NCBI RefSeq assembly: GCF_932294415.1 | Contig: NC_065543.1 | Span: 77,476 to 141,475, forward strand | Direction: 5' to 3' | Source: Quercus robur | Taxonomy: Eukaryota; Streptophyta; Magnoliopsida; Fagales; Fagaceae | Length of the DNA: 64,000 bases | Shown: positions 1 through 9,839 of the stretch, piece after piece | Position numbering within the stretch: position 1 is the first letter of the stretch | Layout of the letters: the number at the start of each line of letters is the position of its first letter | Program-made: the position numbers and the translations under genes | The notes under the pieces: model-generated | What the model was told of the DNA's origin: nothing | Database searches by the model: none | What the model saw: the letters and a program-made list of their open reading frames with translations, nothing else

Positions 1-245
1 TGTTTTGATAATAGTGGATTCTTGGGAGTGGTGACCTTAAAATCACCCGGTGGGGTTTTTGCTGTGTAGGTTTTCCCCATTTGTAAACAAATCAGCGTGT
101 CAATTTAATTTATGCTACATACTTAGTTTAATTGGTGATTTCTTTATGCTACCACGTACATTGCAGGTTAATTTGATTAATTAATAAACTTGGCTAATTA
201 ATCAATTAATTCATCACAAAGGGTCAATACATTCTTGGTCTATCA
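1..245 (+). mobile_element. Copia-type LTR, 3' part
   Basis: The sequence has the character of a Copia LTR end: a moderately AT-rich tract that stops in CA at about 244-245, followed immediately by a tRNA-iMet-type primer binding site and then by a gag reading frame in the same orientation. The 5' end of the LTR lies outside the window, so length and target duplication cannot be judged. The assignment rests on the order LTR end, primer site, gag. Confidence 0.6.
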
Positions 246-247
246 AG

Positions 248-260
248 TGGTATTAGAGCA
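248..260 (+). promoter_or_regulatory. Copia primer binding site (tRNA-iMet type)
   Basis: TGGTATTAGAGCA differs by one base from the TGGTATCAGAGC primer site common to plant Copia elements, complementary to the 3' end of initiator tRNA-Met. It lies directly after the LTR end and about 60 bp before the gag start. Confidence 0.7.
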
Positions 261-320
261 GACACACTCTGATTGATTAGGGTTAATCTTTGCTGTGTGA
301 TCCATTAACCCCTATTTGTC

Positions 321-523
321 ATGGATAGAGGCCAGTCTCTAATTATACCTCCTTTATTTAATGGCACTAACTATGCATACTGGAAAGTACGCATGAGAGC
401 TTTCTTGCAGTCTTTAGATGAGAAAGTGTGGCAAGCTGTGAAGATAGCCTGGACCAAGCCTACGAAAACACTGGCCGACTGGGATGATGCTAAGATCAAG
501 GCGGCAAACTTCAACAGCAGGGC
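321..523 (+). pseudogene. Copia gag N-terminus, truncated
   Basis: The reading frame starts MDRGQSLIIPPLFNGTNYAYW and matches the N-terminal gag region of plant Copia polyproteins (DUF4219/UBN2 type), including the F-N-G-x-N-Y-x-Y-W-K motif. It would encode the capsid-like protein that packages element RNA. Homology stops at about residue 68, where the sequence passes without a gap into the reverse complement of an LRR-kinase last exon. The frame runs a few codons into that foreign sequence before stopping at 548. No zinc knuckle, protease, integrase or reverse transcriptase follows, so this is a broken fragment. Confidence 0.8.
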
Positions 524-3500
524 ATTGATGAGTCAACTATATCCATGAGATGTTCTAACAAAGTCATTGTAGTGAATTTGTGAATGCTTAAACCATCTTT
601 GAACATTTCATAAATAGGCCTTTTCCTATGAACATTTCCAGCAAGAGTATCCCATAGCTATAAATATCTCCTTGCATACTCTACAATTCATCAATACATA
701 TTTAGTAATAAATGGTAGTCTTGTGAGCTTAAGATTTAACCGCTAATGTATTATGCATTCCTGTCACATATAGCTTTTCATACAATTATGTGAGGTTTTT
801 CAAAAAGAAAAAAGAAGAAAGAAAAGTATTTTGCTTTTGGTTTTTCAAGTGACCAATGGTGTCAAGCATTTTTGCCCATTGTTACTTTTTGAAAGAATCC
901 CTACTTTACTTTAATATCAATGCAAATTATTATACAAGAAATGCACTATATCTAGTGAAAAAATTACCTAGAGGAATGTATCCAATAGAACCTTTGAGTT
1001 CAACTAACAAGGTTTAAGATTTGGAGAGATTGTTTAATGCTTGAAAGAGGAAATTCACCAATTTGAAATCACCAACATGGGCTACCATATCTTCATCAAG
1101 GAGTATGTTACTTGGTTTTTTCTCACAATCAACAATTGGGGTTTGGCAATGGTGATGAAGATATTTTAATGGATAAGCAACATCAATGGCTATGTTCAGT
1201 CTCTGAATAAATCTCAACCTCTTGCTCCAATGTTGTACATCATTTTTAGGATGAAACCATTGGTCTAGACTACCACTGCACATGAACTCAAAAATAAGAC
1301 TTTTAAAGTCATTCCTTTCATGATCAATGCTTGAGCAAGCAGAGATAATATTGAGGAGATTGCGATGACGTATACTTCTCAAAGCATTGCATTCATTAAT
1401 GAAACTCTTGGAAGCTCCTTTTTGTTGAAGGTTTAATACTTTAACCACAACAATTACTCCATTTTTAGTAAGAACTACTTTGTTTACTGAGCCAAAGCTA
1501 CCTGAACCAATCAAATTGTTTTCTAAAAACCCATTCTTTGATTTTAGGAGCCTTGCATGTGAGACACACAACTTTTTATCTTCAAATGATGATGTAGTTA
1601 ATGCTCCCTCTCTTGAATTTCTCACGACAAAAGATGTAGGGAAAATACGTAACAGAACAAGTACAAATATGACCATACCTGAAATCTTCAAAGGATGATG
1701 TAGTTAATGCTCCCTCTCTTGAATTTCTCATAACAAAACATGTAGGGAAAAAACATAACAAAACAAGTACAAATATGACCATACTTGAAATAGGGATTAC
1801 TATTTTGAGTGCAAGAAGCTATCCAGATGAACAGAGATTTTTCCTAATGCATGTAGGTAAATGTAATTCTCGTACACCACCGCATAGCTTATTATTTCCA
1901 AAGATTGAAATCTTGCTGGCATTTGCAAAAATTCCTTCACTTGGCACTTCATCTTCCAAATCATTAAAAGAAATATTGAGATGCTTAAGTGACACAAGCT
2001 CTTTGAGAAATTTAGGAATATTCCTATAGAAGTTAATTTGCGAAAGATCTATTTGTTCTAAACCACTTAGCGTCGCCAAAGATTGAGGTATTGCTCCTTC
2101 GAATGATCTAGCCTCCAAATATAAGCCCCTCAAACTAAGACAAGTCTCAAGGGTGGTGGGAAATTTTCCTAATAACCTATTATTTGAGAGATCTAACTCG
2201 GTAAGATGTATTAAGTTGCCCACTTAAAACAGTAGTACACCTATCAAGAAATTGTGAGACATGTCCAAAGAAATTGAAAAGAAAGATATACCAATAACTT
2301 GTTTTGGAATGGTGCCCGTGAGATTGTTATGAGAAATGTGTAGTACAAGCAACTTTTGGCAGTTTTCTAGGCTTGGGGGTATATTTCCCTCAACTCTGTT
2401 CCCCAACATAAAGAGCTTAGGCAATGCAGTTAAGTTACCCAAGGAGTAAGGGCATTGGCCCAAATAATTTATTATCATTCAAATGCAATACCTCTAACTT
2501 TCAAAGCTTTCGAAGAACATCGAGAAGAGTACGTCCCAAATCATTTAAGTTAACAAGGTTCCCAATCCCAATGGGGATGTCACCACGGATCATATTCCCA
2601 CCCAAAGTAAGCATTTATAGCTGGGTGGAAAGGTTGGCTATGGAGTTGGGCAATACTCTTCCAAAATCATTATAATCGAGGACCAAGACCTTCAAACTAG
2701 TACAATTAGCCAATAAACTGACAAAATTAAGGTCACCATCTTTCCCATATCCAAGTCTATTGTCACCGAAATAAAGTTTGACCAAGCCTTGCAAGCTTGC
2801 TAGATTTTGAGGCACTATCCCAATTAGACCATTTTGGCTAGAGGCAAGACTCTCAAGTTGAGAAGAATTTGATAATGACATGGGAATAGGTCCTGGGAAA
2901 CTGTTAATAGCACAAAGAAATTGTTGGAGGTTAGGAAGAGTAAGACCAATATCTAGTGGAAGTCTTCCATGTAGCTGGTTTTGAGTAACAAAGAAAAAGT
3001 TTGTGGAAGATATATTATAGATCAGAGGAGGGATGATACCAGATAGATTATTCACAGAAAGCTGAAAATATTTCAAGCCTTGTAGACGACCAAGTTCACT
3101 AGGTATGCTTCCTTGAAAATTGTTTCCGGAAAGACCAAGAATATATAAAGAAGAAAAGTTTCCAATCCAAGCTGGGATATTTCCTACAAGATTGTTCACA
3201 CCAAGATATAGATACCCCAACTTTGACAATGAACTGAGGTGGTCTGGAATTCACCCAACAAGCTTGTTGTAAGCAACAATAAGCACTCTAAGTTGTGAAC
3301 AGTAGCTCATATTAGTTGGAAGTTTACCATCGAAGGAATTATGATTCAAATTGAGATACTGTAGGCTATGTAGACGTCCCACTTCTTGAGGAATTTCCTG
3401 TGACGTAAGTAAGATTTCCTATAGAGGGTGGTATGGAGCCAGACAATTTCTTAGTTTTCAAGTTCAAAACCATGACTCGATTATTGGAGGGGCTACATGG

Positions 3501-3713
3501 AACACCTAACTAGTTGCAAAAATGAATGGAGTCATTCCATGAGCTCATGATTTGAAGTGGGTCTTGAGTTATCTAATTCTTGAAGCCAAGTAAAGCCAGG
3601 TGATCTGTCTCATTTGCAAAAATCGTAACTATTGCAGATTTCAAACATGAGCTCATACACATCAAAAGAATCCCGTGAAAGCATAATAAGTAACTCAGAC
3701 AAGAGTGCGCCAT
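524..3713 (-). pseudogene. LRR receptor kinase pseudogene (left copy)
   Basis: Read on the minus strand this has the order of the intact gene at 13036-16463: start codon at 3713-3711, signal peptide, LRRNT, about 20 LRRs (GNIP/GxIP repeats, pieces at 3229-2615, 2478-2224 and 2223-1819), membrane segment, kinase domain (1691-1014), intron remnant and last exon remnant. It is broken by stops and frameshifts between these pieces. The catalytic-loop HCDLKPSN of the intact gene reads DCEKKPSN here, and DFG reads DFK. About 108 bp around the membrane/juxtamembrane junction are tandemly duplicated (1587-1694 and 1695-1795). In the last exon the segment after YA is deleted. It cannot encode a working receptor. 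Confidence 0.9.
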
Positions 3714-3798
3714 TTTGATTTTGTTGGATTGCAACTTGAAAGTTTGAAGTGAAGGTTAGATCTAATAACAAAGTTTATTTTCTGTGGAATAAAAAAAA

Positions 3799-3826
3799 AA
3801 TCAATTAGAGTTAACTCTAATTGATT
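3799..3826. repeat. Perfect 28 bp palindrome, left arm
   Basis: The two halves are exact reverse complements centred on GAGTTAACTC. It is flanked by an A tract on the left and a T tract on the right, so a hairpin could extend further. It lies in the 5' flank of the left pseudogene; the intact gene has only one half of it, near 12945. Confidence 0.9.
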
Positions 3827-3872
3827 GTTTTTTTTTTTTTTTTGGATTGCATCTTAACAAGCTGTAGTTGTG

Positions 3873-3914
3873 TCCTACCAATATATAATTTAACAGAATT
3901 ATATATTGGTAGGA
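3873..3914. repeat. Hairpin at inner edge of left arm
   Basis: Two 18-base arms (3873-3890 and 3897-3914) are exact reverse complements with a 6-base loop, TAACAG. The outer part contains the TCCTACC stretch that marks the inner boundary of the inverted duplication. Confidence 0.9.
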
Positions 3915-5012
3915 GTCCGTACTGCAAAAGAATGTTAAAAGAATTTGTTGAATGATTAAATTTGATTTTTAAGTGTGTAGTATATCTTGCCCTCTCATGT
4001 ATATTTTATTAATGCGATTAATACTATTCATCTAAGACCATGTAATTACATTATTTTCTTTTGCACTCTATGCTTTCAAAAGAATCAAAGAATAATAAGT
4101 ATTTTATTATAAAATATTGAAATTTTAATATATTTTTAAAAAAATTGAAATTATACACAAACACAAATTCATGAATTAGATAGTTAAAAACAATAGATAT
4201 TCATGTTAAAAACAACAGATATTGAAATTTCACGTTTTCTTTTTCTTTTCTTTTTTTTCTTTTTTTTTTGAGAAGAGCGTTTCACGTTTTCAGATGTGAG
4301 ATTATGCTTTTCCAGTGGGTCTTGTGCACTGTTCACGGGATCTACAAGTACTTTATTTAGATTTTTTTTTTTTTTAAATTGTGTCCTACAGTACTATTCA
4401 CACATTTAAAAATTATTTTGATACAGTGTTTTCAGTTTTCAGCAAAATAAGCGGTATCCAAACAGACCTTTAGAGTAATTTGGAATAGTATTGTTTAAAG
4501 GCAAGTTTTTTTAACATTTTACCTGTTGTTTTAATTAATTGGCAAATTAGGGAACAGCAACGAATTTGACGCAGTTCTAAAAGTTTTTTTTTTTGTCAAA
4601 AAAAAATATTTATATTAAATAAAAATGACTAAGTTAGCGTAAAGTACAAAAATAAGTAGTGGTGGAATATCCTCTACCCATACAACAAAATCAAAAATAT
4701 GTAAAATATACCAACCTTATTACATTTTCCCTTAGTAGGAGAGTAATGTAATTCAAAAAGTACGTTAAATTCAAACATGCACGAATTTCTCATTCAACAA
4801 TACGAGATACGTTTTGGAAAATTCCTGCATACGAGGAAGGAAACAACCTCACGGCTTCTCCGTTCGATACTATTTGTAGCTTCCTGTCGTACATACCTTT
4901 TTTTGATACATACCTTTTTAGTATGCAATATAGTAAAAATAAAAATACGACATAAAACCAAAAACGTAAAATCACAACAAAGTCGTGAGCAACTCACACA
5001 AAAAAAAAATAT
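3881..5012. other. Spacer between inverted LRR-kinase arms
   Basis: AT-rich DNA with A and T tracts separates the two head-to-head arms. Apart from a hairpin at its left edge and one MITE remnant I see no gene. Both pseudogenes would have had their promoters at or near this spacer. Short open frames at 4777-5079 are low-complexity and unconvincing. Confidence 0.7.
4270..4469 (-). mobile_element. MITE remnant (hAT-like family)
   Basis: Read on the minus strand it begins GGTCTGTTTGGATACCGCTT, continues through a TTTTGCTGAAAAC motif, then GTGAACAGTGCAC and CCACTGGAAAA. This layout is typical of a very common short non-autonomous family in woody eudicots. The far end is degraded into T-rich sequence and no clear target duplication is visible. 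A related copy lies at 29740-29941. Confidence 0.6.
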
Positions 5013-7945
5013 TTTGGTAGGACACAACTACAGCCTGTTAAGATGCAATCCAAAAAAAAAAAAAAAAAAAATCAATTAGAGTTAACTCTAATTGATTTTT
5101 TTTTTTTATTCCACAGAAAATAAACTTTGTTATTAGATCAAACCTTCACTTCAAACTTTCAAGTTGCAATCCAATAAAATCAAAATGACGCACTCTCGTC
5201 TGAGTTACTTATTATTCTTTCATGGGATTCTTTTGCAACTAGTTAGGTGTTCCATGTAGCCCCTCCAATAATCGAGTCATGGTTTTGAACTTGACAACTA
5301 AGAAATTGTCTGGCTCCATACCACCCTCTATAGGAAATCTTACTTACCTCACAGGAAATTCCTCAAGAAGTAGGACGTCTACATCGCCTACAGTATCTCA
5401 ATTTGAATCATAATTCCTTCGGTGGTAAACTTCCAACTAATATGAGCTACTGTTCACAACTTAGAGTGCTTACTGCTGCTTACAACAAGCTTGTTGGGTG
5501 AATTCCAGACCACCTCAGTTCATTGTCAAAGTTGGGGTATCTATATCTTGGTGTGAACAATCTTATAGGAAATATCCCAGCTTGGATAGGAAACTTTTCT
5601 TCTTTATATGTTATTGGTCTTTCCGGAAACAATTTTCAAGGAAGCATACCTAGTGAACTTGGTCGTCTACAAGGCTTGAAATATTTTCAGCTTTCTGTGA
5701 ATAATCTATCTGGTATCATCCCTCCTCTGATCTATAATATATCTTCCATAAACTTTTTCTTTGTTACTCAAAACCAGCTACATGGAAGACTTCCACTAGA
5801 TATTGGTCTTACTCTTCCTAACCTCCAACAATTTCTTTACGCTATTAACAGTTTCACAGGACCTATTCCCATGTTATTATCAAATGCTTCTCAACTTGAG
5901 AGTCTTGCCTTTAGCCAAAATGGTCTAACTGGGATAGTGCCTCAAAATCTAGCAGGCTTGCAAGGCTTGGTCAGACTTTATTTCGGTGACAGTAGACTTG
6001 GATATGGGAAAGATGGTGACCTTAATTTTGTCGATTTATTGGCTAATTGTACTAGTTTGAAGGTCTTGGTCCTCGATTATAATTATTTTGGAAGAGTATT
6101 GCCCAACTCCATAGCCAACCTTTCCACCCAGCTACAAATGCTTACTTTGGGATTGGGAACCTTGTTAACTTAAATGATGTGGGACTAGAATATAACTATT
6201 TGGGACGTACTCTTCCCGATGTTCCATTCCAAAACAAGTTATGGTATATCTTTCCTTTCAATTTCTTTGGACATGTCTCACAATTTCTTGATAGGTGTAC
6301 TACCGTTTGAAGTGGGCAACTTAATACATCTTACCAAGTTAGATCTCTCAAATAATAGGTTATCAGGAAAAATTCCCACCACACTTGAGACTTGTCTTAG
6401 TGAGGGGCTTAAATTTGGAGGCTAGATCATTCAAAGGAGCAATACCTCAATCTTTGGCGACGTTAAGAGGTTTAGAACAAATAGATCTTTCACAAATTAA
6501 CTTCTCTAGGAATATTCCTAAATTTCACAATAAGCTTGTGTCACTTAAGCATCTCAATATTTCTTTTAATGATTTGGAAGACGAAGTGCCAAGTGAAGGA
6601 ATTTTTGCAAATGCCAGCAAGATTTCAATCTTTGGAAATAATAAGCTATGCGGTGGTGTCCAAGAATTACATTTACCTACATGCGCTAGGAAAAATCTCT
6701 ATTCATCTAGATAGCTTCTTGCACTCAAAATAGTAATCCCTATTTCAAGTATGGTCATATTTGTACTTGTTCTGTTATATTTTTCCCTACATGTTTTGTT
6801 ATGAGAAATTCAAGAGAGGGAGCATTAACAACATCATCCTTTGAAGATAGGAAGTTGTGTGTCTCACATACAAGGCTCCTAAAATCAACGAATGGGTTTT
6901 TAGAAAACAATTTGATTAGTTCGGGTAGCTTTGGCTCAGTAAACAAAGTAGTTCTTTCTGAAAATGGAGCAATTGTTGTGGTTAAAGTATTAAACCTTCA
7001 ACAAAAAGGAGCTTCCAAGAGTTTCATTAATGAATGCAATGCTTTGAGAAGTATACGTCATCGCAATCTCCTCAAGATTATCTATGCTTGCTCAAGCACT
7101 GATCATGAAGGGAATGACTTTAAAAGTCTTATTTTTGAGTTCATGTGCAGTGGTAGTCTAGACCAATGGTTACATACTAAAAATGATGTGCAACATTGGA
7201 GCAAGAGGTTGAGATTTATTCAGAGATTGAACATAGTCGTTGATGTTGCTTATGCATTAAAATATCTTCATCACCATTGCCAAACCCCAATTGTTGATTG
7301 TGATCAAAAACCAAGTAACATTCTCCTTGATGAAGATATGGTAGCCCATGTTGGTGATTTCAGATTGGTGAATTTCCTCTTTCAAGCATCAAACAATCTC
7401 TCCAAATCTTAAACCTTGTCAGTTGAACTCAAAGGTTCTATTGGATACATTCCTCCAGGTAATTTTTTCACTAGATATAGTGCATTCCTTATATAAGAAT
7501 TTGCATTGATATTAAAGTAAAGTAGGGATTCTTTCAAAAAGTAACAATATATGGGCAAAAATGCTTGACACCATTGGCCACTTGAAAAACCAAAAGCAAA
7601 ATACTTTTCCTTCTTCTTTTTTCTTTTTGAAAAACCTCACATAATTGTATGAAAAGTACATTTATGTGATATCAAGTGGCCAATGGTCAATGGTGTCAAG
7701 TGGAATGCATAATACATTAGTGGTTAAATCTTAAGCTCATGAGACTACCATTTATTATTAAATATGTATTGATGAATTGTAGAGTATGCAATGAGACATT
7801 TATAGCTATGGGATACTCTTGCTGGAAATGTTCATAGGAAAAGGTCAATTTATGAAATGTTCAAAAATGGTCTGAGCATTCACAAATTCACTGCAATGGC
7901 TTTGTTAGAACATCTCATGGATATAGTTGACTCATCAATGTTCTT
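5013..7945 (+). repeat. Right arm of LRR-kinase inverted duplication
   Basis: This is the reverse-complement partner of 524-3880. The inner edge begins GGTAGGACACAACTACAG, mirroring the left arm. Unlike the left arm, homology to the intact locus continues past the arm's end to about 9835, showing that the right copy is the more complete one and that the left arm is a partial inverted derivative of it or of a common parent. Confidence 0.9.
5059..5108. repeat. Perfect 50 bp palindrome, right arm
   Basis: The core is the same GAGTTAACTC-centred palindrome as in the left arm, extended by A and T tracts to 25-base perfectly complementary halves. It lies about 75-125 bp upstream of the pseudogene start codon. 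Confidence 0.9.
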
Positions 7946-8189
7946 TGTGGTGGATGATGAAGATGTCAATGATGACATAGAAGAAAGAACAATAATTGAA
8001 GAAGATCAACATGTCCCTGTCAGTAACAGAATAAAAGAATGTTTGATATATGTGCGCCAAATTGGATTATCGTGTTCTAAAACATCACCAGATGAGCGGA
8101 CGCCTACAATTGTTGTCGTCAATGAAATGAATACAATCAGAGACACATTTCTTAAATTTAAGAAGAAAAACACAAGAAGAATGAGCTAG
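5185..8189 (+). pseudogene. LRR receptor kinase pseudogene (right copy)
   Basis: Same order as the intact gene at 13036-16463: ATG at 5185, LRRs (main piece 5523-6173, further pieces 6219-6425 and 6385-6714), membrane segment, kinase domain (6801-7412), intron from about 7461, and last exon to a TAG at 8187-8189. Lesions include loss of about 150 bp covering most of the signal peptide and LRRNT, a TGA near 5501 (also in the left copy), loss of about 215-240 bp of LRR sequence near 6206-6220, frameshifts, and a small deletion in the last exon after YAM. The catalytic loop reads DCDQKPSN and DFG reads DFR. A functional receptor is not possible. Confidence 0.92.
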
Positions 8190-8225
8190 GTACGTTTTTT
8201 TTTTTTAATGGGAATGAGCTAGGTA
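8179..8225. repeat. Poly(T) insert with 14 bp direct repeats at the stop codon
   Basis: GAATGAGCTAGGTA occurs at 8179-8192 and again exactly at 8212-8225, with a short CG plus T12 AATGG insert between. The same arrangement with a longer T run exists at the intact gene (16453-16524). It resembles the footprint of a poly(A)-only retrotransposition event in antisense orientation. Confidence 0.75.
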
Positions 8226-9180
8226 TGTTAATTTATGTTTATTTGATTTATGTACATACATGTTGTCACTACCTTGTATTCATCTTAGTTAATGTGATTG
8301 TCTGTTTTGTAGCATGGCCGAATTGGATGGAAGTAATGACCCTTCTTGGAGTACTATTTTTGTGGCTATTGTTATTCGTCAATGACATTTTCTAAAACCA
8401 TGTTCCTATGTTCTTTTTATTATTGCGGGTACGATCCCTCCTTAATTTGATTTGTAATAATATATATTCCATACGCTATTCCTGTGCCATTTTCTTTTCT
8501 TAATTTGATTTTGTACTTAATGTAGCTAACTAATCTCCAAAATATTGTTTCTCAAATAATAAAAAAATCTCTAAAATATTACCGTGTCTAGAGAACAATC
8601 CATATATATAACAATCTTTCGGTTTGATTCCTTGATCCCTCACACCCTCTGTAGTCTCATAGACTTATCAATCCTTTGGGTCTCGACTATCAAACAGTAG
8701 TTCCAACTTCCAATGTTTAAAAACAATGTACTGTACACACATATACAGTACAATACATGAATATCCTCCTTTTTCTACGTTGCCAGAGCTAAATGGGTTT
8801 GGCCATAAATTAGCGGAGTTTATCAATTAACATCCCAATTGAATTAAACGAGTTTAATTAAACCTCAGTCAATTCCAGACCAAACCTCAACTACTCTCAT
8901 CAACCATTTAGCCAGAAATTCTTAGCTATTGCTAATTATTTATTGAAGCTCATAATTCCTATTGAACTAGGATAGCTTTTTGGTCAATAACGTGTTGATT
9001 TAGGAGTCTTTCTCAAGTTCATGTGGTTTACAATATATAAATTGACTAAATTTTATGTTATCCATTAAATTATTGAAATTCTTCTCCCTTTCCGAACTTT
9101 TGACCAACAATAGTATACCTACCTTTGTCGCCTTATAAACGCACTGTAATTAACCCATTAATTTATCTTTCTTCATGAAA

Positions 9181-9500
9181 ATTGTTCCTCAAGAAATGGG
9201 TCGTTGCCAACCGCACTTACAGCATCTAAATATTACTTCCAATTCCTTTCTATCATCAATTCTAATTTGTCTTTAGATTCTGCACGAACTCAGTTGGCGG
9301 ACCTAGTCTTGAAGGAGACAACCTTATGTACTGGAACTATCCCAGTTTTGATAGTACACTTTTCTTCTCTATAAATTGTAATGTTCCTTAGCTTCTTCTG
9401 GACAATTCACAAGGAAGCTATCCTAATCCTAGTTAGCAAACACCGCCGATCATCAGTGTTGGGACTTCTTCAACTAGTCTAAGCCAATACTGTCTGTCAG
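9181..9500 (+). pseudogene. Relic LRR fragment in downstream segment, copy A
   Basis: Translating by eye gives decayed LRR-kinase ectodomain sequence: IVPQEMGR, then LQHLNITSNSF after a 13 bp insertion, then GTIPV and FSS remnants and a QGSYP-like piece. These correspond to the first LRRs and to the [16 protein letters not shown] repeat of the intact gene. It is a much older fragment than the neighbouring pseudogenes, with most sequence in between deleted. The same relic lies at 17184-17488. Confidence 0.7.
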
Positions 9501-9577
9501 GTACGTATGACCCCCTCCTTTGCTTTATGATACATATATCTTCCTATACTTGAAATATTTTTCAGCAGTATTCTCTA

Positions 9578-9600
9578 TTAATAGAGCTACTCTCTAAAAT

Positions 9601-9646
<46 letters not shown>

Positions 9647-9694
9647 ATGAGTCTCTAAAATAGTTTCACACTTAATAGAGCTACTCTCTAAAAT
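9578..9694. repeat. Poly(T)43 insertion flanked by 23 bp direct repeats
   Basis: The 23 bases at 9578-9600 recur exactly at 9672-9694. Between them lie about 43 T residues and a short tail. The homologous site in copy B (about 17565-17590) has a single copy and no poly(T), so the insertion is younger than the segmental duplication. Confidence 0.8.
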
Positions 9695-9839
9695 TACTAC
9701 ATTTCATTCTATACTAGCTATCTTCCGATTTAATTGCTCGATGTTTCACAGTCTCTAGACTCCCATAGAGTTACAGATCCTTTGGGTCTTGATTATTAAA
9801 CTTGATTTTAAAGTATCCACAATCTTATACTATTGAAAG

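Larger units (their letters stand above)
524..3880 (-). repeat. Left arm of LRR-kinase inverted duplication
   Basis: The reverse complement of this interval aligns with about 5013-7945 from the 5' flank to the last exon of an LRR receptor kinase. The outer end is at 524, inside the kinase C-terminal exon and fused to a Copia gag. The inner end is near 3880, just after a shared TGTCCTACC stretch. Arm identity is high by eye, roughly 90 percent or more, with a few indels. The arms face away from each other with 1.1 kb between them. Confidence 0.9.
8190..9835 (+). repeat. Downstream duplicated segment, copy A
   Basis: Non-coding DNA following the right pseudogene aligns with 16464-17735 after the intact gene, so the duplicated unit includes the gene plus over 1 kb of 3' flank. 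Relative to copy B it contains about 300 extra bases at about 8695-8995 and a poly(T) insertion near 9600. A further small piece of this segment recurs at 12388-12470. Confidence 0.85.

Noticed and set aside
1014..1691. 225-residue kinase frame in the left arm as a possible functional kinase
   Set aside because: The catalytic loop and DFG are altered, there is no receptor domain in frame, and the copy is broken upstream and downstream.
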